Shown in pieces: positions 33,101 to 46,379 of a stretch of 64,000 nt of DNA. The notes below the pieces were generated by a model. That model searched no databases, was not told where the DNA came from, and saw nothing but the letters and a program-made list of their open reading frames with translations. Position 1 is the stretch's first letter. Every line of letters begins with the position of its first letter. The translations under genes were made by a program, and so were the position numbers. This DNA is from Castanea sativa (taxonomy: Eukaryota > Streptophyta > Magnoliopsida > Fagales > Fagaceae): the NCBI RefSeq assembly GCF_040712315.1, contig NC_134024.1, positions 31,053,158 to 31,117,157 on the forward strand, written 5' to 3'.

Positions 33101-33322
33101 ATGCCCTCCGCTCCTACAAAGCTCTACGCAGGTGTCTCTCTCTCTCTCTCTACTTTCTTCTTCTTCTTCCTTTTCTTCTCATTGATGTATTTGTTAAATT
33201 TGCAGATGACGTCAGCCTACTAGTGGTTCTATTGGACACAAACCCTTTCTTCTGGAGCACTTCCTCTCTCCCTTTCTCCAAGTTCCTCTCTCACGTACTC
33301 TCTCTCTCTCTCCTAAACCCTA

Positions 33323-33353
<31 letters not shown>

Positions 33354-34396
33354 AATAATTATGATTGGTCTTCTTCTTCTGCAGGTGCTTTCGTTTTTGA
33401 ACTCGATTCTGCTTCTCAACCAAATCAACCAAATCGTAGTGATCGCTACGGGATGCAATTCCTGCGACTACATCTACGATTCCTCTTTGTCGACCAACCC
33501 CGGCATCGAGAACGGAAAGCTCCCGGCTCTTTGCTCCGAGTTGTTGAAGAAATTGGAAGACTTTGTCACCAGGGATGAGCAATTGAATAAGCAACACTCT
33601 CTACCACCCACCACCACACCTTCTTCGCTGCTATCAGGCTCCTTGTCCATGGCTCTTTGTTGTATCCTATTCCTATTCCTTATAATGATGCAGCTTTTGT
33701 CAATTCTCTTTGTGGCATATACATATACAAATACAAATACAAATTCAATGGAGTGTTTTCGCTTCACTCCTTGATTAGATATACAGAGAGTTTTTCGTTC
33801 AGGACCACTCCATCCACATCCTCGAGTGAGTATTCATATATATTTTTTTAATTCTTATGGTTTTTGCTGAGTTTGATAAGTTGGGATATTTTGTTTTCCA
33901 AGATGATATGCATGTGCTGTAACAATCTTGTTATTTGAGCAAAACAAGTTTAGAAAATATGTGATATGTTAATAGCTACTACAGCCTCTTTCAGGTTTGT
34001 AAAAAAACTATAGTTATCCACAAACTAACGGGTTAGTGATTCCTATAGTGTTTTTGTTATGTTTCCTTCTTTACTGCCTTTGCAAAAATTTTATATAAAG
34101 ATGATGCTACTAAAAACTGTAATTATTGACAATGAATGATATTCCTTTGAATGCGAGCGCCATTAAGACCTTAAAACAGAATTTTTTTTTTTTCTTTTTT
34201 GGTTCTACAAGCTCTTTTGATTTATTACGAATGTTGACCTGTGGTGATGTTCTTGGTGATATGATACTTACTTAAAACAGCTTTTGTTATCATCCAAAGT
34301 TGACACATTTTTTACCAAACTCATGTGAATTATCATCCAGATTGATTTATGTGGCTGGTCTGATTAGAGCAATTGGCAAGGCCAATTTATTATAGA

Positions 34397-34465
<69 letters not shown>

Positions 34466-37400
34466 TATGCATTGCTTTGGTTTCTTAGAGCCAACCTTCT
34501 GTGGGTTTTGTTTGTATTTCATTTTATTACATTTTTATAGGATTTTTGTGAACTTTATGGTATATTTCTCTGATAAAGTTACTAACATATGGGAGCAGAT
34601 TTTATGTGTGCAGGGATCGTCAGATGGGCCAGAACAGTATGTTCTTTATAATCTTTGGAAGTATTTTATTATTATGTTATATTTTTTGTACTGCTTGGTT
34701 GAGCTTTTACTCTGAAAGTTTTTCTCCCCTTCTCCAGATATGTTGCAATCATGAATTCAATATTCTCAGCACAGCGTTCAATGGTATGCAGTTTAAGCTT
34801 TTAACATGTCTTATTAACAATCTCTTTACAACAAACTAGTTTTTGGATTGCGAATGGCTGGATCAGTATTTGGAAGTAGTCCAGTGTCTTTCATTCAATT
34901 TCCCTTCAATTCCAATGAAGGTTGAGAATGCTTCTAGGAATTCTAGTTTGATATCTTATTATGTTAACTTGTACCATAAATGGCTCTGGTTTTGGGTCCC
35001 CAATCATTTTGTATGAAAAATTGGCTATTATATGTGGAGCATATTCAGAAATAATCAAAATCATAGTCCCTAAGTTGTTATTATTGTTTGGTTGTTAAGC
35101 ATGAAAGCTATACTATGCATTTTGCTTTAGATGGACAAGAATTAGGTGGCAAATGTAGTTCATTTTGCCATAGTTCTATAAAATAATTGTGATTTACCAT
35201 CATATGTAAATGTTACTTTGGAATGAGAATTGCGGCTGATTACCATGCATTTGCATTATTGCCATACTTGTTAAAGAATATTTAGTTACCAAGTATCATA
35301 AATTGGCTTGTGTTCCGAGAATAGTGATCATCAATAAGAGTCGCATCCAGTTTACTATCTAACATAAGTTTGACAATCTTTTGTTTGTGCTTCAACTGCT
35401 CGGGTCTTCATTGTTAAATTTCTCCTGTCCTTTGCCCTGCCAACATGGCATCCACTGTTTTAAACTGCTTTGTAATAAACTCCGACTCATGTGAGTTCCT
35501 CAAAAAACCTCGTTTTCACCAAGTTTTCTAACCTCTCCTGTTAGCCTACTTCATTTTATCCCCTTGTCAAATTTTTTGCCTTTATCCTCTTTGGATTACC
35601 TGCTTATTAAGTCCCTTTCAAAAATTTCCAACTTGTGACCACCATGTGTACTTTCTCCCTGTTTCTCTCAGGTTTTTGTTCATTTTCTTCGTAACCTGTT
35701 TGTACTTTCGACTTGGCGCTGTTGACAGTGCTGATGAATTGAACAAATTCAAATGCTATTCAAAACCTTTAATTTTGAATGGAGCTAAGCAACCAAAATG
35801 CGAGGTTCACTACCAATGGTAGTTTATTACAAGATTTAGTTTTTTTTCATTTCTTTTTCTTTAGTCATAATAGTAAGTGAAGTATCTGCAAATCTCATCT
35901 TAACGATGTGGTGAAGACTTGAATTTGATCATTATTTTGAAATGAAAAAAAAAAATGATTAGGGCCATAAATTTGATTTAGGCATTTGAGACGGGATAAT
36001 CTTGACATGTAACAATGTTCTCTTGGGTCCATGTGAAATATTGGGTGTATCAAATAAGATTGTACCCCATGGTTGAGACATCCCCTATAAATATACACTT
36101 GCAATATGGCTGTGTGAACCAGGAGTCTAAAACTTGAAAAGTGGGCCTATTGATTGTTTAACATTCAGCTTCTTTGTCTGACAATTTAGCCTTTAAAGGA
36201 AAATGATGGTCCATATATCATTCGGTTTTGTTAAACTGTTTTGGACATGTTCTAACACTCTGAGTGGGAAAAAACTACTATCAGCGAGTGTCTGAAATGT
36301 GTCAACAACATTAGGGTATTTAATTTCATGTTTTTTCAATGCTGTGTGAGATATATGATGGCTTATTAAATTGTCTGTCTATCAAAGTAACTCAAGCTTT
36401 GTTGAACAGGTTACTGCCATGCCAATTGGACGTCAAGTTTAGATTTCTTTTTTAAACTGTATGCATACTAGTAGCATGTAGATTATGATTGCTTTAGGTA
36501 CATTGGGAGAGTACAAAGGCCCTCTTATAAGATTTTTGATCCTTAATATCTTTTAATAGATTGAATTATCATTTTTGTTTTCAAGTTAAAGATGTCTCAT
36601 GTGAAATCAATGTGCTCCTTTTGCAGGTTCCTATAGATTCTTGTTATATAGGTTCTAACAATTCTGCCTTCCTACAGCAGGTACTGTCTTTAGCACGCAT
36701 TCTTAATGATTTTTTTGCCAGACTTGAGTTATTATTAGCATCAGCCCTCTGTTTACTTCAGTGATTGCTTTTAATGTTTGTGAATGACAGGCTTCTTACA
36801 TAACTGGCGGTGTGTATCAGAAACCCCAGCAACTGGATGGGCTCTTTCAATATCTCTCGGTAGGTTGTGTATAATTTTGGCAAAGTTCCTTCAATTTGTA
36901 GCCCTGTATCTTGTTCTCTGCTGACTGAGCTTGCTTGTCCTGTACGAACTTCATAATTTTTTTTAAAAATATTATGTGATATTTTAAGACTATTTGGACT
37001 ATAACATGAAATGTATAAAGGGGAGGCTCAAATTGCATTATCTTCGAGATAAACACTACAATTCTGTCTGTTCGTTGCTAAATTTTCTAATAATCTGATG
37101 AACATTTGAAAGAGCTTACTTTCCTGATTATGTATATTGCTGATTACAACTCAGAAAAGTCACTGCAAGCACAAATTAGACTCCATCGATTGAGAGGCAT
37201 GACATATGACAAATATACGGTGTTCTTTACAACTCTGTTACCTTGCTTATGTTGATTTTCCTGTCTATCAAAATGGGCTACACGATCTACACATTGTTAA
37301 TTGGTCGTAGGTTAAAATTGGCATTAGTTATAATGTTCTGTGATGCTCTGAAAAAATTTCCTTGTTTTTGTTGATTTCCTGTCTATCAAAAATTGGGGCT

Positions 37401-39838
37401 ACACGATCTACGCATGGTTAACTGGTCATAGGTTAACTTAAAATCGGCATTGGTTATAATGTTCTGTGATGCTTTGTATTGTTGAGAGCATTTCAAAAGA
37501 ACCATTGCATTGTCAAATAACTTGGTTCTTGAAACCTGAAATAAAATCTAATACTGGTGCCGAATTAGTGAGTTTACTATCATATCACTTGGCCTGTGCA
37601 TATCTTAAGCTCAGGTTGGCCAAACTTGTGTAGCTCCAATGGGTAAGACTTGGACATGGTTTGTTCAGATTATGTTTCAAAACAGACATTGTTTCTTGTT
37701 CAATATGGCCTGCTCTTTTTTTGGTTCTTCATAGGTTGTTTGGATCATTGATATTTGAATTGTAGGTAATATCTCATATCTGGCTCAATAACAATTGGGT
37801 ATGAAGCCTGCACAAGAGTGAGTTCATGAGATTTTTGTTGCTGTTGAAGGATAATGGTGTCATGACAATGAACTCTCAAAAAGGGACTTGTGTTTGAGGA
37901 AACAAAAACAAGAACAAAAAGATAGGACCTAGGAATCACCGCCAAGTAATGAAAAAAGAAAATTTAACATACAAATCACCACCTATGGTTGATTGGAATC
38001 ACTACCAGGCATTGGAAGATTTAGAAAACTTCCAACCCAAGTTTTATAAATCAATTTATCAACTATTTACAATAGTGAGTCCAAGGGATTTTTAATAAAC
38101 TCTTAAAGTTACATTCAACATGGAAAGAAAATAAACTCAAAATACATAAGATATGAAAATAAAAATCAAATCCCTCTAATAGCATCAATCAATGTCAATC
38201 ACAATCAATCAGGTCCAATAAAATCAGTTAGAATTAATGTGTCCAATTCATTGTTTGCACCAACTCACCCAAGGTGGGAACCTCGTCAAGAGTAGCTCAT
38301 GGTGGCACAAGATGGATTGTGAACCTTGGACTGGCTGGGACTTCCTTCTTCTTCTCTCTTTTAATAGTAAAGGGGTCGGGTGGAAGAGCTTGTGGGGGTT
38401 CTTTAATGGGTTGGGTTGTAATCCTTAGAAAACCAAGTGGTGTTGTTTTAAACTTTAGAAAACCAGGTTGAAGGGCTTGGTGGTGGCAGCAGCAAGTTGG
38501 CCTCCACTGTAGGCTTTGTTGGCGCCAGCTTGTCTCAACAGCGCTTGGAGATGTTTGGGCTGTGTGACGAAAAGGCCCTTTGTGGTCAAAGTTGATAGCA
38601 GGGCGATGGGTTGATGACAGAGCTTCAAGCTGGTTTGGGATGTGTGACGAAAAGACCCTTTGTGGTCAAAGTTGATGACAGAGCTTCAAGCTGGTGGTTT
38701 GGTGAGCATGTTCATGGCTAGGGAGGTTTGGCAGCAACAGTGTGGACTGAATAAACAGGGCAATCACAGCTATGGTGGCTGATTGATTGACGACATTTGG
38801 GACTATTTGGATTGCTGGTGGTGGTTGGGGTTCTGTTTGTGTTGTGATGTGGGGCAGTTGGCTGCGCTTTTCTATCAGTGCTGTGGATAGTTTGGGATTT
38901 TTATTTATTAATCTTTTCTGGATAAGTAAATAGTTCAGTGATTAAATGCAAAGGGGCGCAACCCATGTACACAAGATGTATACAAAAGAGAATATTTACC
39001 CATGTGCTTAATGTACACCAACATTAAGCACACAAATTACAGTTATCAAGCATCTTAAACATATTGGCACAAGAGAACAGACCAAAAGCATTATTTAAGC
39101 CCTGTTAGCATCTTATACCTCAATGATATTCTTGTACATATTAAATCAACCATGGCAACTTTTATTTTCTGCTGTTTCGGTATTTGGTTCAGAACTTCTA
39201 GAACTCTTCCGATTAGAAGTGAATATTTATTGTTTGGTTCAACATAATTGATTTGGTTTGAATCAGAAAATTTAGCAAGAACTTGGTGGACCTTTAATAA
39301 CTTTGAGATGTTTTGCTTCTGAATACCAAACTTCATTCGGATTTTATATAAAAAGGTATTGATGAAGCTGGCATTCTTTTGTCTTATTGAAGATCTGCCT
39401 TTACTATTCGTGATATATATTTTCTGACACTTTTGTTTGTTGTATTTGATCTCTTTGGCCTGTCATGTATATGTGATTATCCTTTTTCCTATTATGTCAC
39501 TCTTTCTAACTTTTGTTTGTTGTTTCATGCAGACGGTTTTTGCAACTGATTTGCATTCTCGAGCCTTCCTACAGCTTCCTAAGTCTGTTGGTGTTGACTT
39601 CCGTGCCTCGTAAGTCAAAACTCTTAGTCATTCATTTGTTTCTCTTTATGTTGTTGTTTCATGTTCTTCTGGATTTTTACTTTTTGAAATACCAAAGTCA
39701 CAGCTTTATGTTTTATTGCTGATCTACTCTATACTGGTGAAGAAAGCTGCATCAACTACTGTTTTTTAGCAACTGTGATTATCCCTTGAATATACTGCCT
39801 GTGCTACAACTGACCCTAATTTGATAAATCTAGTGTGT

Positions 39839-39869
<31 letters not shown>

Positions 39870-41331
39870 TAGAAAATACAAACTGATTAGAAATATATTG
39901 TTTCTATGTGCAATGAATTGATTATCTGTATTATTTTTTACATAAAGCTAAACATTAGAGGGTAGTTCTCAACTTTTCTTTTGGATCCAGATTGATGAGT
40001 TTGTTTGGGTGTCTAATAATAGTGGATACAGCTAACGTACTAGAATGTCACAATGTGTAGTTTTGTCACAATATAACATCTTCCATAAGACCATAGGAAG
40101 TGATGAAACAACCCTTGGGTTTCTAATATCAGTCATGATAGTCTGTTTTCTTAATCAAAGCAAAGCCTTCAATCTCATTGTCTATCACTTTGAAGCAGTA
40201 AAAATCTTAATTTGTTTCCCCATATGTAATATGTATTAGCAATAATTTAGCATACATGCACACTCACACACCCACCTTTTGAATTCCTTGCACCTTATTG
40301 AGACTATGAAACTTGCAGGTGCTTTTGCCATAAAAAGACGATAGACATGGGCTACATATGTTCTGTATGCTTGTCCATATTCTGTAAGCATCACAAGAAA
40401 TGTTCAACCTGTGGGTGAGTAGATTTATCACCTTTTAAGTTGTATTATGATGTTTATGACATGCTGCTTACAATAGTGTCACCGCTCATAATCAAACTAA
40501 ACCTATTGGTAGTTGTTAAAATAACGGTTAAGTAATTAAATTCACCATTTCCTAACAATCTAAACTTTTCGGACAAGTGATAGTTTACCAAACTAAGTAT
40601 AAAATCACAAAGAAACTAAAAGAATTTTTTGCTATGAGGATATCCTCAATCCTATCGCAAAAGGCTATCTTTCTGATTAAGCCTGAGATATGGTCTTGAA
40701 TCATCAGACTTGAGGGTTCAAGGGAGTGAGAAATCTTTTCTGCTTTCCAAAAAGGATATGGGGGATGCCAGTAGCTGGATGGTGAAGCCTATTACAGTTT
40801 GTGATGAATTTCTACGTTGAGCTTTTTTCAGGAGTTTGAGATGAAGACAGGAGAATTTGTTAGTATATTATTTAGTTAGGCATTGTGGAACTGCATGATA
40901 GAGTAAGGTAGACAACAACATGAATGGAAAAAATACCATGACTTCATTGCAGGAAGAAATGCTTTACAACCTGAAGGTAAGTTAAAATGAATCAGTGGTT
41001 GGGTTTCTGGTGCAAACTAAGCCAAAAATAAAAAGAAAGAAAAGAGAAAACAGTCACTGTAGATTGCTACTCTTGATCTTTGGTGTCACAAAAATAGTTC
41101 TCTAGATGAATCAAATTACTTCTGCCTTGGACATCATTAATTTGCCAAATAGTTATTTTGGGAAAAACAAATAACAATTGCTCTGCATTTCTGAAAGTTA
41201 AGTTCTATCATTGATTTGCCTCTCTTGATTATAATTGTGGCTTTTGGACATCATGCAGGTCAGTATTTGGTCAGGCCCAGTCGGATGTTGCCTCAGCTTC
41301 CAATCTTAAGAGAAAGACTCCAGAAACATAA
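33101..41331 (+). CDS. TFB4: TFIIH subunit TFB4 (p34, GTF2H3)
   Basis: A core TFIIH subunit for RNA polymerase II initiation and nucleotide excision repair in the nucleus. Eleven exons: 33101-33131, 33206-33294, 33385-33661, 33779-33825, 34599-34636, 34738-34783, 36627-36680, 36791-36859, 39533-39609, 40319-40414 and 41259-41331. All have GT..AG borders and phases close to 298 aa, the usual family length. The vWA-like fold is seen in VSLLVVLLDTNPFFW, VVIATGCNSCDYIYD, LLSGSLSMAL and VPIDSCYIGSNNSAFLQQ. The C-terminal zinc-binding part reads CFCHKKTIDMGYICSVCLSI, then KHHKKCSTCG. No stop or frameshift was found. Introns are repeat-rich: the largest, between exons 8 and 9, is about 2.7 kb. Confidence 0.95.
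34397..34462. repeat. (TA)n microsatellite in TFB4 intron 4
   Basis: About 66 bp of TA dinucleotides lie in the intron between exons 4 and 5. Confidence 0.95.
37250..37490. repeat. Tandem duplication in TFB4 intron 8
   Basis: Two adjacent copies of about 120 bp share GTTGATTT(T)CCTGTCTATC, CTACACGATCTAC and TTATAATGTTCTGTGATGCT. The first begins near 37252 and the second near 37370. Confidence 0.8.
38550..38700. repeat. Second tandem duplication in TFB4 intron 8
   Basis: TGTGTGACGAAAA(G)G/ACCC with GTGGTCAAAGTTGAT and GATGACAGAGCTTCAAGCTGG occurs twice, about 80 bases apart. It lies in a GC-richer block (38240-38900) that contrasts with the surrounding intron and may be part of an inserted element. 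Confidence 0.7.
39833..39869. repeat. (GT)n followed by poly-G in TFB4 intron 9
   Basis: A GT run of about 20 bp passes directly into a run of about 17 G. Such a G-run is prone to length variation and assembly error. Confidence 0.9.
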
Positions 41332-41339
41332 TCTTACTC

Positions 41340-42430
41340 TTCTGCAAGCAGATGTATTTTTAACTATTCATTTTAGGTGATTCATTAGAAGTAAAATGAT
41401 GTTTTTGATGCTCTTTCATATATTACAGTCCGATTATTTGTGTTGTTGAACTGGTATGTCTGGTTCGAATTTCCTAGCAATTGGTTTTTTTCAATTGAGC
41501 TGTTTGGGAACCAGAAGATATTTGCTGAGACAATTTAGGTATACTGTATACATTACAATTTTGGCCCCTATAGCTAGTAGAGCATATCAGAATTTTGTTT
41601 TGAGATGTAGCAACGGTTAATTTTGCATTCAACAAATTGTGCTAAAAGCTAGCGGTTGTACCAAAAGGTACTTGACAATGTTGCACCTTGTCTTTTATTT
41701 TAATCTTAGGTAATCTTTTATTTTAATCTTGGCAAGTATGTTGCCGCATATGAACATTTGTATGAATTCTACATCTTTTTCTTAATAGATTTTTCCGAAC
41801 CTTATCAATAACACAATATTTGTACTAAGTTAATGTCGTTAGTGTGGGATGCAATTTATAGTTAAGGAAACATTAGTATCAAGTTTGCAGGAGCGACTGA
41901 CTTGTGTTTTTTATTTTTATTTTTCCGTTTCTTGGGAATGACTTGTGCGTATTCATGTCAATCAAAAGGAAAAGCAAAAAAATAATAAAGAGCATGAGAA
42001 ATTGAGAGATGGTCGCATGGCTTCTATCTAGCCTTTACAATCATTTAGGAAAAACATCGGAAGTGGAGGAGTTGAGCTAACTTGACTTCACAAATACAAG
42101 AAATCACATTAGAATAACTCTTGGCACGTTGCAATGTGTTGCTGGAAAGAAATAAATAACAGACATAATGAATCTTTATGGATGCCAATACGTAGATGGC
42201 AATATTTTTTTGGGGGGGGGGGGCGCCGGTGCCGCTAGAGATCAATCGAAACAGCAAGTCAATGAAGGAGAACGCCGGTTTCAAAGGCAAATGCTATTCA
42301 CAATTATGTACAAACAAAATAACCACAGTTGACAGGAAGTGTTGAATCATAAAGTTGATTTTTCTATACACACGCAAGAGGCCAGCATTAATGTGTCCAA
42401 TTGCAATCATATGGTTCACAGCTATGGAAT
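41340..42430. other. Convergent intergenic region between TFB4 and the unknown gene
   Basis: The two genes point toward each other, so this contains both 3' UTRs. A short GC-rich patch with a G-run followed by GCGCCGGTGCCGC lies at 42213-42235. No gene is seen. Confidence 0.5.
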
Positions 42431-42438
42431 ATCCATAT

Positions 42439-45400
42439 TTAGAGAGCCCTCATAACCACTTTGCTGGTTGTGTGAACACCCAGTGCGGCAAGTTTGAGCA
42501 CAGCACGAGTCCTATATAACCTGCAACACAAATCCCTTGTCAATGAAGAGATGTCACAAAGACAATACACACTCAAGTCCTTTTTGCTGAGTCAAAGGTT
42601 AAGAATTCTATTAGAACACAGCTGAAAGCTATTGTTATTAGGACACATACGCAAAACCTTGCAACTTATCAAACACCGGCGCTATAAATACAGATATTTA
42701 ACCTGCGGGACTAATAATAAACTTTGCCTCCTAACCACAACTTGGAATTCAGATCATGCAAGTTTCCAGGTTACACACGCACCCAGTATCGGAGGATGAA
42801 GTGCTCATTGGCTTTAAAAGGGTCTATTCATTAAAATTTAAATGATTAAATGTAAAGATGCCATAAAAATCATAATCACTGTCTACACATTGTAATGCAT
42901 TCAAACATGTAACGAAAGATGAAAGTGATCTCTTGCTCCATTGGTTGATGGATTGTACAACTGTACAAAAAGGTCTTGCAAGTAACTGATTGCATACCTA
43001 TAGGTACTTAGGAAGTTGGGTTGGTGCGGGTATTGGGGAAGAGAGAAGGACGGATGATTTCAGTATATATATATTTTTTGCTTGCCAATACTAGTCTTGT
43101 GTTTTGATCTTCCATGAAATGCGATGCATAAGATGCATCTGTTGTAAAATACTTTAAATTATGTAACTACAGCAAATATGAAGTGTAATACCATATCTGC
43201 ATGTTGAAATAGGATAAAAAATAACATTCACCAAAGCATCCTTACTGTATACTTAAAAAATTAAACTCACCCTGCTAGAGCAAGTCCCCAGGTGGACAGG
43301 GTATAGAACAGAGTCCCAGCATGCCAAATGCCTAAAACCTTCTCCAGTTTGCTGACACCACCTACTGCCTTTGCAACAGCTGCAAGTTCATAATATCACA
43401 AAGATAAGTAACACTGACAATCACTCTTGGCTCACAAGACTACATGCCACGGGAGTAGCCAGAGCCAAGTCAGTCATTCACTATATCTCTGAGAATAATG
43501 CGAAATGTTCCAAGTTACACCATCAAACTCAGAAAGTGAGTAACTTGTACACAAGGTATAAGGAACGTTTCTATGGATTTGACATTTAACTAATCCATTA
43601 AGTTAATGTTGTACACAAACAAAGCACATACAAACATCTACCCAATTCATTTTCTTTTATGGTTGTTAATAAATACTAGAGATTCAGATAACAAAGTTGA
43701 TTCCAATGAAAATTGGTTTCCTTATCCAGCAACAGAAGATGATTACAAGATAAATCACTTATTACCAAAAAACCCTTACCCACTCCCTATACTACAAAAT
43801 AAAAAGGTTACAATGATAACATATTATATGAAGTTTATGAAGTTTTTGATTAAGAAATCATGATGGAAAAAGCATGCTCAAAAATTTTAGACTGAAAACT
43901 TACTTTTTTGCAGCTCTTCTGGTGTCAAATTCTGTAAGCACAAGGAAGCAAATGGTTTTAGATACAATATATTAAATAGTTAAATAGGAATAGGCTTTGG
44001 TTTCCATTTACCTGAGCTTTTGGGTTTGACATAATGCACCTAGCCATAAAGTTGGCAACCCCATCCACCACGTGCTCCTCACTAACAACTACATATTTTT
44101 CATTATCAATTCCACTCCATTCCTCAACATTGCTTGGGACCATTTCATCTGTGACCCATACCCACCAACTGGGTTCTTCACCGTCAACTTTGATTAAAAT
44201 TTCAGCTGAGCGCATATCAGCATCTAATCAAAGAACAAACCCAAGAAACCAGTGAAAGATCAAAATTGTGTTACTTATGGTATAGATAGGATGTGGCATT
44301 GAAGTTTTCAAACCCATGAAATAAACTAAAAAACCTGTGGCCTCCTTGAAAGGAAACTCATAGCTAATTCCATTGACCGATGCTTGCTGAAGGGATTTGA
44401 GGCGAGCCAAGAAGTGTTCAGAATCCACAGTTGCTACAAGCCGAGCATACAACTGCAATTGGAAATTGAACACCGCACATCAATTAAAAATTGAATCTAT
44501 CATGAGTGACCAATTTAATTACTTTTCAATATAAAGATATTTTAATTTTGAATTTTGAAATTAAAACGACAACAACCAAGTCTTAGCTCTAGAATTGTGG
44601 TGTCGGCTAGATCCTCCTCAATAGACTAATCAGGGTTAACCACAGGAATTCTTTTTTGTTATTCTATTCTAAGTTATACTCTCTATTACCACCTTAATGT
44701 ATGTGTACTTTTTTTACTGCTTATAATAATGTTATTTTATGTCTTCCTCTACCTTTTCGATCCCTCAACCTAAATCAAATTACTCTTCTTCATTGGTGCA
44801 TTAATCGCCCTCCTCCTCTATGACCAAAACCATCGTAAGCGACTCTTTCTCATCTATTCATCAATAGGGGCCACCCCTATATTTATGCAAATTTCCTCAT
44901 TTCGAATCTTATTTTTCCTTGAATTTCTACCTATCCATCTTAACAGTCTCATTTCAACTACACTCATTTTGATGGATATGTTGCTTCTTAACAGCCAAAA
45001 CAAAATAGCATAGCTAGTCTTACAGCAAACTAATTAAATTTTCCCTCTAACTTAGTAGGCTTGAAATGATAAAGCCCAAAAATAAAACAGAGGTAGGAAG
45101 CAAAATAAGACAATGAATTTGGTAAGTCTTTAATGAACAAAGCCAAAGACAACTAACTACATTATTGGACCTTGGAAAAAGGCAAGTAAAGGGTATGTGA
45201 AGGAGAAGGAACCTAATTTCGTAATCAAATTATCAACTTGCTCCAATTCCATGAAAACCCACAAGAGGAATTCCACAAAAATAAATTCAACATCAAATTA
45301 CACACAAAATATATACATACAATTACAATACAAGTAAAGAAATCAATGAAGCTCGAAAAGAACAAAGACGTACATCTGGAGGGCAGTCATGTGATAAAGA

Positions 45401-45640
45401 AGGGGATTCAGAGAGGTTCTGAAGGAGCTTGAGATTCTGCTCCAGCAAGTTCTTGAGACGCCGATTCTCCGATCGCAGAGATTCCAATTCTTCGTCTGGA
45501 ATTGCGGTGTTCTGTTGGTGATCGTGATCGTGATCGTGGTCGTGGTGTTGGTGGTGGTGGGTTTTTTCCAAGGCCATCCAGGCCACGTCGGCAACCTCAA
45601 TGACCGTCTTGGCCACCTCTACTGCGCCGTGGGCTCTCAT
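42439..45640 (-). CDS. Conserved plant protein of unknown function, coiled-coil N-terminus
   Basis: Six exons on the - strand: 45640-45374, 44452-44335, 44223-44012, 43931-43904, 43379-43271 and 42520-42439. Borders are GT..AG and phases close to 271 aa. I do not recognise a named family, although the sequence looks like a conserved plant single-copy protein. Visible parts: an N-terminal helix (AVEVAKTVIEVADVAWMALE), a His/Asp run (HHHQHHDHDHDHDH), a leucine-rich coiled coil (ELESLRSENRRLKNLLEQNL) and the motif SPSLSHDCPPD. A core follows with PSWWVWVTDEMVPSNVEEW, VVVSEEHVVDGVANFMARC and NLTPEELQK. The C-terminus is hydrophobic and then basic (LSTWGLALAGLYRTRAVLK). The His/Asp run might bind metal, which is speculation. 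No transmembrane segment is certain. Confidence 0.85.
44566..45030 (-). mobile_element. RTE-type LINE 3' fragment in intron 1 of the unknown gene
   Basis: On the - strand, broken frames give AVKKQHIHQ, then RKSRLRWFW and NAPMKKSNLI. This resembles the C-terminal end of plant RTE-type LINE proteins, and the copy ends in CTTGGTTGTTGTCG, a common 3' terminus of that family. It is heavily decayed. Confidence 0.6.
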
Positions 45641-45699
45641 GGTTGGGTTGTGAGCGAAACCTTGGAACCTTAATCTAATCTATCGGTGTTGGCAAGGCA

Positions 45700-46336
45700 A
45701 AGTCAGATTGGTGAGGTTGTCGTTTGCGTGTTGCTAATGGTAATGGTAATGGACTCTGTTTCTTTTTCACAAAAAACGAGGTGGGTATTTGTATTTGACA
45801 ACAGGATTAAAAAAAATAAAAAATTCAAACGCCCACGTTTTGTTGTTCTTGATGTCCTGTACTTTATATATATTCACTCCGATTGTTTCAATGAAAAATT
45901 TGGTGTAAAAAGAGTTTTTCTTGTTTTTCAGTATTTGGTAGCATAAAAAAAAGAGTGGTCAAAATAAAAAATATGGCTTATTTTTAGAGATTATTTTCTA
46001 TTAAATTTTTTTGGAAAACAATTCTATCTCACAGCAAACTAAATAAGGGAAGTTAGGAGTTTGTTTTCAACTCCTTTAAAGTCACTAACAAATATTAAAA
46101 AATGAGATAGTTTTATAGAAAATACTTTTTAAAAAATAACTTATTTTTTAGAAAATATCATTATTGAAACAAACGGAGCGATATATATTTAAAAAAAAAT
46201 ACATTTCTTTTAAAGGTTGGATTGGAGGAACTATTTTATAAGGTTTTTACGAGAAATTAAAAAAAAAAAAAGGAGTGACTACCTTTTTTTTTTATTGTTT
46301 TTTAATTTTTTTTAAAAAGTTTCTAAAATAGATGAT

Positions 46337-46354
<18 letters not shown>
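45700..46354. other. Upstream region of the unknown gene, AT-rich repeat-like
   Basis: It contains TTTTTCAGTATTTGGTAG (near 45926), also seen near 30662, and ends in a (TA)n run that is the insertion site of element 2. GAAACAAACGGAGCG near 46165 resembles the end of common small plant transposons. No gene is supported. Confidence 0.45.

Positions 46355-46379
<25 letters not shown>

Noticed and set aside
33474..33767. - strand frame overlapping TFB4 exon 3
   Set aside because: Shadow of the TFB4 coding strand.
38237..38471. Glycine- and tryptophan-rich frames in TFB4 intron 8
   Set aside because: They lie in a repeated, non-conserved intron block and have no recognisable domain.
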